From Aneurinibacillus sp. (lineage in GTDB: Bacteria; Bacillota; UBA5301; DYFA01), in the NCBI GenBank assembly GCA_020725425.1, contig DYFA01000046.1:1-64000 (forward strand): a stretch of 64,000 bases of DNA, given 5' to 3'. The position numbers and the translations under genes were made by a program. How positions within the stretch are numbered: the stretch's first letter is position 1; each line of letters starts with the position of its first letter. The notes beneath the pieces are model-generated. The model saw only the letters and a list, made by a program, of their open reading frames with translations, ran no database searches and was not told the origin of the DNA. This document shows positions 37,445 through 46,163 of this stretch, one piece after another.

Positions 37445-38403
37445 TGCTTGTCTGCGATCCCGGTGTGGCCGGAACAGTAGTGGAAATCCAGCGCTTTGCG
37501 GTCCACGATGGCCCAGGCGTCAGGACGCTGGTGTTTCTTAAGGGATGCCCTCTCAGGTGCAAATGGTGCTGTAACCCCGAGACCTGGGAGAGCTTTCCGG
37601 AGATCACCTGTTTCCCTCAACGCTGCATCAGTTGCGGTGAATGCATAAGGAGGTGTCCTCACAAGGCCATCAAGACCGTGGAGGGTTGTCTAAAAACGGA
37701 CAGGGAGCTTTGCCGTGCCAACTGCTATGGGAAGACGTGGCCTTATCCCTGCATATCGGCATGCTATTCCGGCGCTCGTCAAGTCTGCGGCTGCCTCCTG
37801 CGGGTTGAAGACGTAGTCGAAGAAGTTTGTCGAGATCAAGCTCTATACAAGCGAACCGGCGGAGGGGTAACGCTGTCCGGGGGGGAACCAAGCCTTCAGC
37901 CGCAGTTTTGTCTGGCCCTACTGACGGAATTGCGGAGGCGATGGGTCCATGCCGCAATGGAGACGTGCGGAGCGGGGCTATGGCGAGACTATGAGAGCCT
38001 GCTGGAGTTGCTGGATCTGGTTTTCTTAGATTTGAAGCATATAGATTCCACACGGCATCAGTACCTTACCGGGACAGGCAACGAGAGGATCCTGGACAAC
38101 GCAGTCAGAATCGCCGAGCATGCGAAGGACAAGAACATCGAGTTGGTGGTTCGTATCCCGGTGGTTCCCGGGCTGACCGATTCTCCTGCTAATATCAGAG
38201 GGCTTGCCTCCTTCGTAGCGCGAGAGATGAAGGGCGCTGCAGGGATAGAGTTGATGCCATATCACAAGTTGGGCAGGGGCAAGTACCTGAGCCTTGAACG
38301 CGAGTATGAGTTGAGCAACTTGCAGCCGCCCTCCAACGAGCACTTGGACAGTCTCAAAGAGATCGTCAGTTCCTGTGGGGTCAAAGTGATCGAGTACCGG
38401 TGA
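37444..38403 (+). CDS. glycyl radical enzyme activase (radical SAM)
   Basis: The 319-residue product starts at GTG 37444 inside the stop of the enzyme gene (TAGTG), so the pair is translationally coupled. The radical SAM cluster motif is CX3CX2C at Cys35, Cys39 and Cys42 (GCPLRCKWCCNPE). An inserted ferredoxin-like region follows (CISCGECIRRCPHKA, CRANC..PCISAC), as in activases of GCxEP enzymes. TGGGVTLSGGEPSLQP is the usual SAM-binding GGE segment. It makes the glycyl radical on its partner with SAM and an electron. Confidence 0.94.
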   Translation: MLVCDPGVAGTVVEIQRFAVHDGPGVRTLVFLKGCPLRCKWCCNPETWESFPEITCFPQRCISCGECIRRCPHKAIKTVEGCLKTDRELCRANCYGKTWPYPCISACYSGARQVCGCLLRVEDVVEEVCRDQALYKRTGGGVTLSGGEPSLQPQFCLALLTELRRRWVHAAMETCGAGLWRDYESLLELLDLVFLDLKHIDSTRHQYLTGTGNERILDNAVRIAEHAKDKNIELVVRIPVVPGLTDSPANIRGLASFVAREMKGAAGIELMPYHKLGRGKYLSLEREYELSNLQPPSNEHLDSLKEIVSSCGVKVIEYR

Positions 38404-38427
38404 AGCGGCGTCGAGGTCCGCTTTTTT
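38403..38427 (+). terminator. intrinsic-terminator-like hairpin between activase and isomerase genes
   Basis: AAGCGG (38403-38408) pairs with CCGCTT (38418-38423) around a 9-nt loop, and the T-run extends to 38427 (six T in total, the first two in the stem). The stem is short, so partial termination inside the operon is more likely than a full stop; it could set the enzyme/isomerase ratio. Confidence 0.4.
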
Positions 38428-38459
38428 GGGAGACACAATGCGACTGGAGGAAGTTCTCT

Positions 38460-39839
38460 ATGAATACCACTGTCGACAGGGTTAAGGTCGGCTTTGCCAC
38501 CTTGGCGCAACCGACTTTTGATGTAGGCTGGTCCCAAGACATGATGAAGAGATCCATTCGCATCCTGAAGAAGCTCGGGGTGGAAGTAGTAAGTCTGGAT
38601 CGTCCGCTGATGAGCGAAGCTGAAGCATGGGAACTCAGAAGGCAGTTCGAAAAACAGCAGATAGATGTTCTTCTTGTACAAAGCGGGGCGTTTGCCTGGG
38701 GCGGCTTGGTTATGATTCTGGCTGGCGAGGGTCAAATCCCGTGCATCCTGTGGGCTACGCCCGAGCCTCCGTTTGACGGAGGACCAATACGCAGCAACTC
38801 ACTCTGCGCTGTGATCATGAACAACAGCAACTTGCGGAAGGCGGGGAGTAGTCCGGGATTCCTGTTCGGTGCTCCCGAACAGGTCGAAGCAGAGTTGGGC
38901 TCACTGGTTAAGGCTGCTCGGGCAGCCGCACGGTTGAAACGTTCCAAGATAGGAATCGTTGGTCACAGAGTCCCCGGATTCTACAGCTCGGGGTTCAACG
39001 AAATCCGACTACAGGCGTCGTTGGGGCCACAAGCCCACCACCTCGACTTGTCCACCGTGCTCTCGAGAATGCGACGGGTTTCGGAAGACATGGTCAACCA
39101 GGTCGTTGAAAGCGATCTTCCAGTGATCTCCGGCATGATTGCCGGCAAGGAGGACGGTCTCCGGGGAAGCGTACGAGCGTATTTGGCCCTGAAGGAGCTG
39201 GCACGCGAACATAGCCTTGATGCCCTGGCAGTGAAATGCTGGCCTGAGTTCCCCACAGAGAACGGAATGAGCGTCTGTCTGTCTTTGTCTCTGCTCAACG
39301 ACTCAGGGATTCCGACTGCCTGTGAAGCTGACGTTTATGGGGCTACAACTATGCTGGTCTTGCTGGAACTTACGAGCGAGCCGATGTTCTTCAATGACCT
39401 GATACAGGTGGATGAGGAGACGAACCAAGCTTTGTTCTGGCACTGTGGGGCTGCGCCCCGTAAGCTTCGGAGCCCTTCCTCGCTGTGTGAGGTCCGCACT
39501 CACGCCATGAGGGGAACCGCGGCGACGATAGACTTCAGCCTTAAGCCAGGAAGGGTGACGATCGCCAGGATCTCCGAGGATGGTCCCGGCTGGAAGATCC
39601 TGGCCGTCGCAGGTGAGGCAGTGGAAACCCCCCTCTTATTGCGAGGGAACACGCTCTCTGTCAGGATGGACAACCGCGTAAAGGCTCTCGTGCGTACCAT
39701 TCTGGAGGAGGGGATCGAACACCACTTTGTCTTGGCATATGGAGACGTCACCAAGGAAATCCAGTGGCTGAGCAAGCTTATGAACATAAGGAACATTGAA
39801 GTGGCGACACCCAATGTCGATAAGAAGGTGGCAAAATGA
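38460..39839 (+). CDS. L-fucose/L-arabinose isomerase-like protein
   Basis: The 459-residue product shares the FucI/AraA-like architecture (COG2407 type). It has an N-terminal Rossmann-like pair of domains (VQSGAFAWGGLVMILAGEGQIPCILWATPEPP) and then the metal-site region KCWPEFPTENGMSVCLSLSLLNDSGIPTACEADVYGATTMLVLLEL, with FWHCGAAPRKL near the C-terminus. Glu, Asp and His in these segments are the usual Mn ligands. It would interconvert an aldose and a ketose; kinase and aldolase genes follow. ATG 38460, nine bases after GGAGG, is preferred to an upstream in-frame start at 38400. Confidence 0.8.
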   Translation: MNTTVDRVKVGFATLAQPTFDVGWSQDMMKRSIRILKKLGVEVVSLDRPLMSEAEAWELRRQFEKQQIDVLLVQSGAFAWGGLVMILAGEGQIPCILWATPEPPFDGGPIRSNSLCAVIMNNSNLRKAGSSPGFLFGAPEQVEAELGSLVKAARAAARLKRSKIGIVGHRVPGFYSSGFNEIRLQASLGPQAHHLDLSTVLSRMRRVSEDMVNQVVESDLPVISGMIAGKEDGLRGSVRAYLALKELAREHSLDALAVKCWPEFPTENGMSVCLSLSLLNDSGIPTACEADVYGATTMLVLLELTSEPMFFNDLIQVDEETNQALFWHCGAAPRKLRSPSSLCEVRTHAMRGTAATIDFSLKPGRVTIARISEDGPGWKILAVAGEAVETPLLLRGNTLSVRMDNRVKALVRTILEEGIEHHFVLAYGDVTKEIQWLSKLMNIRNIEVATPNVDKKVAK

Positions 39840-40756
39840 TTGTACCCTCCCTGAAAGATCTCTACAACAGTCTTCCTGCGGGCCACTACGCCGTGGGCGC
39901 TTTCAATGTTCATAACATGGAGTATGTGCAGGCGGTGATAAAGGCGGCGGAAGCAGAGAACGCGCCGGTCATCTTAATGATCGGGGAGGCCATGATCCCA
40001 TTTGCTGGTCTGGATATGTTGGCCACGATTTGCCTGTTTGCAGCGGAACAGACCCCTGTGCCGGTGGCCGTCGCTCTGGATCATGGCCACTCCTTCGCCA
40101 ACCTCGAACGCTGCGTAGAACTGGGGATATCGATAATGTTCGATGGTTCCCATCTGCCCCTGGAGGAGAATATCCGACTAACAAGAAAGTTTGCCAGGAT
40201 GGCGCATGCGGCAGGGGTGTCCATCGAAGGTGAGTTAGGCAGTGTCGGTGGCGCCGAGGACGGCGAGGCCGGGAAAGAGGTTAACTTGACCGACCCCCGA
40301 ACTGCGGCGCGTTTCGTCGAGGAGACCGGTGTGGACGCGCTGGCGGTGGCCATCGGGAACTGCCATGGATTTTACTCCGGGACGCCGAGCCTTGACTTGG
40401 TGCGGCTAGAAAGGATCCGAGAGCTGGTCCATATTCCGCTAGTCCTGCATGGCGGTTCGGACTTGCCGGAGGCCCTGTCCCGCGAGGCCATTGCCCGGGG
40501 CATCCGTAAGTTCAATGTGGGGACTGACTTAAAGTACGCCTTCTCCAGTACCCTAAAGCGGCTCCTTACTCAAGAACCCATGCCCTACCAGCCTCCTGCC
40601 TTGTTGGGGCCAGCCCGTGACGCGGTGACTGAGGTGGTGCGCCATAAGATCCGTCTCTTTGGCTCAACCGGCCTGGCTGGGCAGTTTCATGGGCCATTAG
40701 CGCCCGCAGAGGGCGCAGTGCCGTCGAGGACCGTCGGGCGACCCCGGAAATCTTAG
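39836..40756 (+). CDS. class II (Zn) ketose-phosphate/bisphosphate aldolase
   Basis: The 306-residue FbaA/GatY/KbaY-family aldolase has AVGAFNVHNMEYVQAV, the Zn ligand region ALDHGHS (Asp82, His83), GELGSVGG, NCHGFY (His177) and VLHGGSD (His205), then the phosphate loop KFNVGTDL. These enzymes cleave ketose-1-phosphates or 1,6-bisphosphates to DHAP and an aldehyde. HGGSD instead of the usual HGGSG is a small deviation at the active-site loop. Start overlaps the isomerase stop (ATGA). Real substrate unknown. Confidence 0.88.
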   Translation: MIVPSLKDLYNSLPAGHYAVGAFNVHNMEYVQAVIKAAEAENAPVILMIGEAMIPFAGLDMLATICLFAAEQTPVPVAVALDHGHSFANLERCVELGISIMFDGSHLPLEENIRLTRKFARMAHAAGVSIEGELGSVGGAEDGEAGKEVNLTDPRTAARFVEETGVDALAVAIGNCHGFYSGTPSLDLVRLERIRELVHIPLVLHGGSDLPEALSREAIARGIRKFNVGTDLKYAFSSTLKRLLTQEPMPYQPPALLGPARDAVTEVVRHKIRLFGSTGLAGQFHGPLAPAEGAVPSRTVGRPRKS

Positions 40757-40821
40757 GCCGCGGGTCAATCCCGCGAGTTAGGCCAGATGGTCGAGGATTC
40801 GACAGGGATGGGAATGCAACC

Positions 40822-42363
40822 GTGTCGCTTCTAATGGGTGTCGACGTAGGTACAACCAACTGGAAAGCTGCGGTTTTTGACGAAGTCGGGCACCTTGTTG
40901 CGCTGGCCAAGACGAGTGCAGTCACCCACTATGACGAGCGGGGCTGGGCGAGCTATGACCCAGGCGAATTGTGGCGCCTAGTGGCCGACGTGATCGCAGC
41001 CGCGGTGCGTCAAACGGGTTCGGCTGGGGGGATAGCCGCGGTTACAGTGGCGAGCATGGCGGAAAGCGTAGTGCCGCTCGATCGCTCGGGTGAACCCGTC
41101 TCCCAGGTCATCGCCTGGTTCGACACCAGGTCCCTACCTCAGGCACAACAACTCGAGCGCCTCCTGGGGCGTGGGAAACTGTACGCCCTTACCGGTTTGG
41201 ACCCCAACCCCATTTTCTCCGTCCCCAAGATCATGTGGTATCGCGACCATGAACCCGAGGTTTACGCCCACACCAAGAAGTGGCTGAGCATCGCTGATTA
41301 CGTGAACTACAAATTGACTGGAGAAACGGTCACCGACTACTCCCTCGCCTCCCGCACCATGGCCCTGAATCTGGAAACAGGTACCTGGTCGGGGGAGATT
41401 TTATCGGCGGCAGGTCTTCAGGATACGAGCCTTCCCGAGATCCGACCTAGCGGAACATTAGTCGGCACCGTCACAGACGCTGCGGCAGCGGAAACCAGCC
41501 TCTTGCCCGGCACACCCGTCGTCCTTGGCGGGCACGACCATCTCTGCGGCTCATTGGGTGCCGGGGTTTTGCTTGACCACGGTGTCCTAGACTCCTCTGG
41601 CACGGCCGAGAGCCTCATCGCCCTCTCGGAGCCCGGGGCGCCGATCCCGAAGGAATTCAGGGGCTTTCGCCTCGGCCGCTACCTCGACCCGCGCCGCTAC
41701 GTCACCTGGGGGGGCATTATCAGCTCGGGCTCGTCGATCGACTGGGCGCTGAACCAGTTTGCCTCTCTGACTGGATGGGGTATGGCGGGGAACCAGGGGT
41801 GCCCAGACTATTCCGAGGTTATGGCCGCCGCCGCTGAGACGCCTCCCGGCGCCAGGGGGCTCTTATACCTGCCGCATCTGCGCGGGTGTGGCGCTCCCCA
41901 CTGGGAGCCGCGCGCCCGCGGGGCACTCATCGGCCTGCGCTCCACGCATACTCAGCCGGAACTGGTTAGAGCAGTCGTCGAAGGACTCTGTTTTGAGGTC
42001 AAGCTCATCCTTGACCTGATGGAGAGAGTCGCCGGGCGCAAGATCCGAACGCTGAACACGGTCGGGGGTGGGGCGCGAAACGCTTTCTGGCAACAGACCA
42101 AGGCGGACGTCACGGGCCGGACCGTCACGGTTCCCGAGATCGAGGAGGCAACGCCCCTGGGTGCTGCTCTCTTGGCTGGTCTCGGGGCCGGCGTGTATGG
42201 CGACATGGTCGAAGCTTCCAGGTTCACCTACCGGGTTCGACACCGTTTCGAGCCAGTGGCGGAACGGCAGGAGGTTTACAGAGCGCTCTTCCACCTTTAC
42301 AAACAAGCCTACCCGGCGCTTATAGACTTGAACATCGGCTTGCACGACCTAGCGGGCGAGTAG
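40822..42363 (+). CDS. FGGY-family carbohydrate kinase (xylulokinase-like)
   Basis: The 513-residue product has both FGGY ASKHA halves: MGVDVGTTNWKAAVFD, VTVASMAESVVPLD, IAWFDTRS, the GGHDHLCGSLGAGVL loop, GTAESL, and the C-terminal LNTVGGGARNAFWQQTKADVTGRTVTVPEIEEATPLGAALLAG. It phosphorylates a ketose or sugar alcohol and would supply the aldolase. GTG 40822 behind a weak GGGATGGG; ATG 40834 is an alternative. It is the last gene of the island operon. Confidence 0.9.
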   Translation: MSLLMGVDVGTTNWKAAVFDEVGHLVALAKTSAVTHYDERGWASYDPGELWRLVADVIAAAVRQTGSAGGIAAVTVASMAESVVPLDRSGEPVSQVIAWFDTRSLPQAQQLERLLGRGKLYALTGLDPNPIFSVPKIMWYRDHEPEVYAHTKKWLSIADYVNYKLTGETVTDYSLASRTMALNLETGTWSGEILSAAGLQDTSLPEIRPSGTLVGTVTDAAAAETSLLPGTPVVLGGHDHLCGSLGAGVLLDHGVLDSSGTAESLIALSEPGAPIPKEFRGFRLGRYLDPRRYVTWGGIISSGSSIDWALNQFASLTGWGMAGNQGCPDYSEVMAAAAETPPGARGLLYLPHLRGCGAPHWEPRARGALIGLRSTHTQPELVRAVVEGLCFEVKLILDLMERVAGRKIRTLNTVGGGARNAFWQQTKADVTGRTVTVPEIEEATPLGAALLAGLGAGVYGDMVEASRFTYRVRHRFEPVAERQEVYRALFHLYKQAYPALIDLNIGLHDLAGE

Positions 42364-42382
42364 GTGAAGCAGGACTGTCTGT

Positions 42383-42890
42383 TTACTGCTTCTCCCCTGC
42401 TGTTAGCGCTTGCCGCGAGAACACCTCTGCTTCTGTTAGAATCGTCCGGGCCAGCGCGGAATTATGGAACCCGCTGCTGTTCTCGGCGGCCAGCCAGTCG
42501 ACCCGGAGCTGGGCCTGGCGGTGAAGCGAGCGGGCTTCGGCCAAGGCGGAAGTAGTACTCGACGTGGCATTGGGCGCAGACAAGGCTCCGGAGTTTCCAG
42601 AGAGGCAGGTCCTCGGCCGGCTCGCCCCGGCGCTTCAGGGCGTCGACTAAGGCAGGCCGGGAGAGGCGCAGCTTCCAGGTGGCGGGATCGTGGCAGTCGC
42701 TGCACCCGATGGGGTACTTCATTTCACCCTTGAGACTGTCAAAGGGCTTGGCGTAGAAGGCCAGGCCATCCTTGGCGAGCTGGGTCGGAACATTGGTGCT
42801 CTTACAGCTCCAGCAGGAGGCGCTGGGCTTCTTCCGTTTGATCTGGACGACGTCTTCCAGGGAATAGACGTGTCCCCGCTCCTCGTCCTC
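42383..42890 (-). pseudogene. nrfA: remnant of ammonia-forming cytochrome c nitrite reductase
   Basis: Reading the minus strand from 42890 gives ERGHVYSLEDVV, the NrfA first-heme motif CWSCK, then KPFDSLKGEMKYPIGCSDCHD, LRLSRPALVDALKR and VCAQCHVEYYF, all in one frame. In the next frame it goes straight to HRQAQLRVDWLAAENSSGFHN, the NrfA C-terminal helix. The 150 or so residues expected in between are missing and the frame changes at the junction. The N-terminus (before a TAG at 42891-42893) is also missing. The gene is dead by truncation, internal deletion and frameshift. It fills the 600-bp gap after the FGGY kinase; nothing else is seen there. Confidence 0.88.
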
Positions 42891-42973
42891 CTATTGTTGC
42901 TATTTAAATACCCATTATTGTCCGACAGGAATCATTGAGAATATCCGCCGGCGCCGGCACATAACCTCTCGAA

Positions 42974-44005
42974 GTGCGACTTTGGGAGGAGGCGCTGGTC
43001 TTGCCGCTGTTGGTCCTGCTTGTTTCGCTTTGCCTGGCTGCACTGGCACCCGGGAGGGTGTGCGCGGCACCCGGGGAACGGGTCGCCGGAGTGGCCGGAG
43101 CGGCCTACGCTGTACTGGACGTGGACCGCGGGGTGTTCCTCTTCGAGCACCGGGCGGACGAGGTGCGGGAGCCAGCCAGCCTGACCAAGGTCATGACGGC
43201 CCTCGTGGCGGTGGAGGAGGCACCGCTGGCGAAGGTAGGGCGGGTCACGGCGGTGGCAGCCGCGACACCGGGGAACCGGGTAGGGCTGGTCGCGGGGGAG
43301 CGACTCGAAATGTGGGAGCTCCTGTATGGAGCGCTGTTCCGTTCGGGGAACGACGCCGCCCGGGCGCTGGCGGAGACGGTAGCCGGGTCGGAGGAGGCGT
43401 TCGTGGCGAGGATGAACGCCAAGGCCAGATCGCTGGGTCTGCAGAACACTTTCTTCCAGAACCCGCACGGCCTCCCGGCTCCCCGCCACCGCTCCACGGC
43501 CCGGGAGCTGGCCCTCCTCGGCCGTGCGGCGCTGCAGAACCCGGTGGTGGCGAAGATCGTGGGCCGGACCGAACGAGTCCTGCCATGGGGAGGTCGGGGA
43601 CGTCGCCTCCAAAACATCAACCGCTTCCTCCAGCTCTATCCCGGGGCCACCGGGATGAAGACGGGGTACACCTCGAGCGCCGGGTACTGCCTCATGGCGA
43701 GCGCGCGGCGGGGCGGCCGCCACCTCCTGGCGGTGGTCCTGGGTTCCACCTCGAGCTGGCAACGTTACCAGGACGGCATGCGGCTGCTCGACGCCGGTTT
43801 CGCCCGGTGCCAGGCGGTTGCCGCAGCGAACTGCTGGTACGTGGTGCAACCGGGCGACACCCTGTACGACCTGGCCCGGCGGCTGGGACTGACGGTCGAG
43901 GCCCTGGTGAAGGCGAACCCCGGGATCGACCCGGATCGGATCCGGGTGGGAGACCGCCTGCGCCTGCCAAAGGGGAACTGTAAGGAAGCAGGAAATTCCA
44001 AATAA
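42974..44005 (+). CDS. D-alanyl-D-alanine carboxypeptidase (DacF-like) with C-terminal LysM
   Basis: The 343-residue product has a hydrophobic signal segment, a serine D,D-carboxypeptidase domain with SLTK (Ser69/Lys72), SGN (Ser124-Asn126) and KTG (229-231), and a LysM domain at about 288-332 (YVVQPGDTLYDLARRLGLTVEALVKANPGIDPDRIRVGDRLRLP). DacF-type enzymes trim peptidoglycan stem peptides, often in sporulation; LysM replaces the usual C-terminal anchor. GTG 42974 gives a positively charged signal n-region but lacks a ribosome site; TTG 43001 has GGGAGGAGG eight bases upstream and may be the true start. Confidence 0.92.
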   Translation: MRLWEEALVLPLLVLLVSLCLAALAPGRVCAAPGERVAGVAGAAYAVLDVDRGVFLFEHRADEVREPASLTKVMTALVAVEEAPLAKVGRVTAVAAATPGNRVGLVAGERLEMWELLYGALFRSGNDAARALAETVAGSEEAFVARMNAKARSLGLQNTFFQNPHGLPAPRHRSTARELALLGRAALQNPVVAKIVGRTERVLPWGGRGRRLQNINRFLQLYPGATGMKTGYTSSAGYCLMASARRGGRHLLAVVLGSTSSWQRYQDGMRLLDAGFARCQAVAAANCWYVVQPGDTLYDLARRLGLTVEALVKANPGIDPDRIRVGDRLRLPKGNCKEAGNSK

Positions 44006-44161
44006 GGTGTAGAATAACCTAATGTATCATGCGGGAGACGCATGAGCGGTCGTGCCTCCCAGGCTGCTTGAGCGAGCCTGGCTAGCCACGCCGAACTCTG
44101 CGCAGCAGGGGGTGGTGGCGAAGCCAGGTTTCGTTTTGGTCGCTCAACCCGGAGGAAAGAG
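44006..44161 (+). other. leader of the FBP aldolase/phosphatase gene with stable hairpins
   Basis: This 156-bp gap contains a perfect 7-bp hairpin CCAGGCT/AGCCTGG (44059-44065 with 44075-44081), preceded by GGGAG/CTCCC pairing and followed by TGGC-GAA-GCCA. It could be a structured 5' leader; I recognise no riboswitch family. Confidence 0.3.
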
Positions 44162-44179
44162 TTGGGAGGGGAGATAGAC

Positions 44180-45322
44180 GTGTACACGCTCACTGTCATC
44201 AAGGCCGACACCGGCGGTTTCGTCGGCCACTGCACCGTCCATCCCGCCTCCGTCAGGGTGGCGGAGGAGAAGCTGTCGAAGGCCAAAGCCGAGGGGCTTT
44301 TGATCGACTTCTGCGTCGGGAAGGTCGGCGACGACATCGCCCTGATCATGACCCACAACGGGCGGACCGACGAGAAGCAAATCCACGCCTTGGCCTGGGA
44401 GACCTTCCAGGCGACCACTCAGGTGGCCAAGGAGCTGAAGCTCTACGGCGCCGGGCAGGACCTGCTCAAGGACGCCTTCTCCGGCAACATCCGAGGGATG
44501 GGCCCCGGCATCGCCGAGATGTCGTTCGAGGAGCGGGCGAGCGAGCCGCTGATCGTCTTCCTCGCCGACAAGACCGAGCCGGGCGCCTGGAACTGGCCGC
44601 TCTACAAGATGTTCGCCGACCCGTTCAACACCCCGGGCCTGGTCATCGACCCGAAGATGCACGACGGATTCACCTTCGAGGTGCTGGACCTGATCGAACA
44701 TAAGACGGCCCGCTTCAACACTCCGGAGGAGATTTACGACCTGCTCCTGTTCATCGGGGCGCCCGGGCGCTACGCCGTCCGCTACGTCTACAAGAAGGGC
44801 GAGTCGGAGCCGGTGGCGGCCACCTCGACCCAGCGGCTCAACCTCATGGCCGGCCGCTATGTCGGCAAGGACGACCCGGTGATGATCGTGCGTTGCCAGT
44901 CGGGTCTGCCCGCGGTCGGCGAGGCGCTTGAGCCGTTCGGGCAGCCGCACATCGTGGCCGGTTGGATGCGGGGTTCCCACCACGGGCCGCTGATGCCGGT
45001 CGCCTTCGACCAGGACACGCCGAGCCGCTTCGACGGGCCGCCCCGGGTGGTGGCCTACGGGTTCCAGCTGTGCCACGGGAGACTCGTCGGGCCGCGGGAC
45101 ATGTTCGACGACCCGAGCTTCGACACCGCCCGCAAGCAGGCGGTGGAGATCGCCGACTACCTGCGCCGCCTTGGTCCTTTCGAGCCGCACCGCCTGCCGC
45201 TGGACGAGATGGAGTACACCACCATGCCGCAGGTCATGGAGCGGGTCAAGGACCGGTTCATGCCGGTTGAGGAAGACGAGGCGCCGGAGAACGTCCGGCC
45301 GCTCCGGAGCGGCAAGCGGTAG
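44180..45322 (+). CDS. bifunctional fructose-1,6-bisphosphate aldolase/phosphatase (archaeal type)
   Basis: The 380-residue product is the FBPA/P family. MYTLTVIKADTGGFVGHCTVHP at the start, DFCVGKVGDDIALIMTH, SFEERASEPLIVFLADKTEPGAWNWPLYKMFADPFNTPGL, YRFKK-like RYVYKKGES and RCQSGLPAVGEALEPF are family segments holding the Mg-binding aspartates and the catalytic Lys/Tyr. It makes fructose 6-phosphate from triose phosphates in one protein and marks gluconeogenic, often autotrophic, thermophiles. GTG 44180 lies behind GGGAGGGGAG; TTG 44162 is less likely. Confidence 0.95.
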   Translation: MYTLTVIKADTGGFVGHCTVHPASVRVAEEKLSKAKAEGLLIDFCVGKVGDDIALIMTHNGRTDEKQIHALAWETFQATTQVAKELKLYGAGQDLLKDAFSGNIRGMGPGIAEMSFEERASEPLIVFLADKTEPGAWNWPLYKMFADPFNTPGLVIDPKMHDGFTFEVLDLIEHKTARFNTPEEIYDLLLFIGAPGRYAVRYVYKKGESEPVAATSTQRLNLMAGRYVGKDDPVMIVRCQSGLPAVGEALEPFGQPHIVAGWMRGSHHGPLMPVAFDQDTPSRFDGPPRVVAYGFQLCHGRLVGPRDMFDDPSFDTARKQAVEIADYLRRLGPFEPHRLPLDEMEYTTMPQVMERVKDRFMPVEEDEAPENVRPLRSGKR

Positions 45323-45457
45323 GCGCCGGAGCAATCGGCAGTACCCAGGCGAGGGTGCGGAGTCGTTCGACTGCGCGCCCTTGCTCTCTGTAGAAGGAGG
45401 CTTTGAAGAGTTCACGAATCTCCCGTTTGGTCAGAGTCGAAGGAGAGGGTGGGCCGG

Positions 45458-45841
45458 GTGTCTGTGCGATGCGGCGTCGACCTGGTTGAAGTTGAGCGGA
45501 TCGAGCAGGCGTTGGCCAGGGAGGGGGAATCCTTCCGGAAGCGGGTTTACACGCCGGAGGAAGCCCAATATTGCGAGACCCGGGGAAGGGGGAAGTTCCG
45601 GAGCTACGCCGCCCGCTTTGCTGCCAAGGAGGCGGCCGCTAAGGCGTTGGGGATGGGCATCCGGGAGGGGGTCTCCTGGAACGAGATCGAAGTCCGGGTC
45701 GACCACCAGGGCCAACCGGAGCTGCGCTTCTACGGCCAGACCCGGGAGCGCGTCAAGAAGCTCGGGGTTACCGGCTGTTCGGTGAGCCTCTCCCACTGCG
45801 AGCACTACGCCATGGCCATGGTGGTTATGGACTTCAAGTGA
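45458..45841 (+). CDS. acpS: holo-[acyl-carrier-protein] synthase
   Basis: The 127-residue product has the AcpS signatures CGVDLVEVERIEQAL and RFAAKEAAAKALG plus SLSHCEHYAMAMVV. It moves 4'-phosphopantetheine from CoA to apo-ACP. GTG 45458 is placed nine bases after GGAGAGG; 45449 and 45464 are also in frame. Its stop overlaps the ATG of the MATE relic. Confidence 0.95.
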   Translation: MSVRCGVDLVEVERIEQALAREGESFRKRVYTPEEAQYCETRGRGKFRSYAARFAAKEAAAKALGMGIREGVSWNEIEVRVDHQGQPELRFYGQTRERVKKLGVTGCSVSLSHCEHYAMAMVVMDFK

Positions 45842-46163
45842 GCTTTGTTGTGAAGGAGCAGCCCTTGGAGACTCAAGCCAGCCTCCGGCGGTCGATCCTG
45901 CAACTGGTCTGGCCGACTGCCGCCGAGAACCTGCTCCAGTTGATGGTGGGCTTTGTCAACCTGGGGATGGTCGGCCGGCTTGGGGCAGAGGCGCTGGGGG
46001 CGGTCAGTCTCGCCATCGGTAGGGGCCAGGGACGAGCAGGCGGCCCGCCACCGCCGTCGCCTTCCGGGGATGATCCGCTTCCAGTGGACCACCATCCGGG
46101 ACACCTTCCTCCTCGGTCTCCCCAACGCCCTTCTACCGGACCGGGATGCAGGAGGAAGGGATC
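45838..46163 (+). pseudogene. MATE-family efflux transporter relic
   Basis: The first ~58 codons read as a MATE N-terminus (RRSILQLVWPTAAENLLQLMVGFVNLGMVGRLGAEALGAVSLA). The sequence then jumps to another frame with GARDEQAARH and MIRFQWTTIRDTFLLGLPNA, pieces that belong to later parts of MATE proteins. A working MATE is about 450 residues with 12 spans. Large deletions and a frameshift leave only scraps. The ATG overlaps the acpS stop, showing it was once in that operon. Confidence 0.7.
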
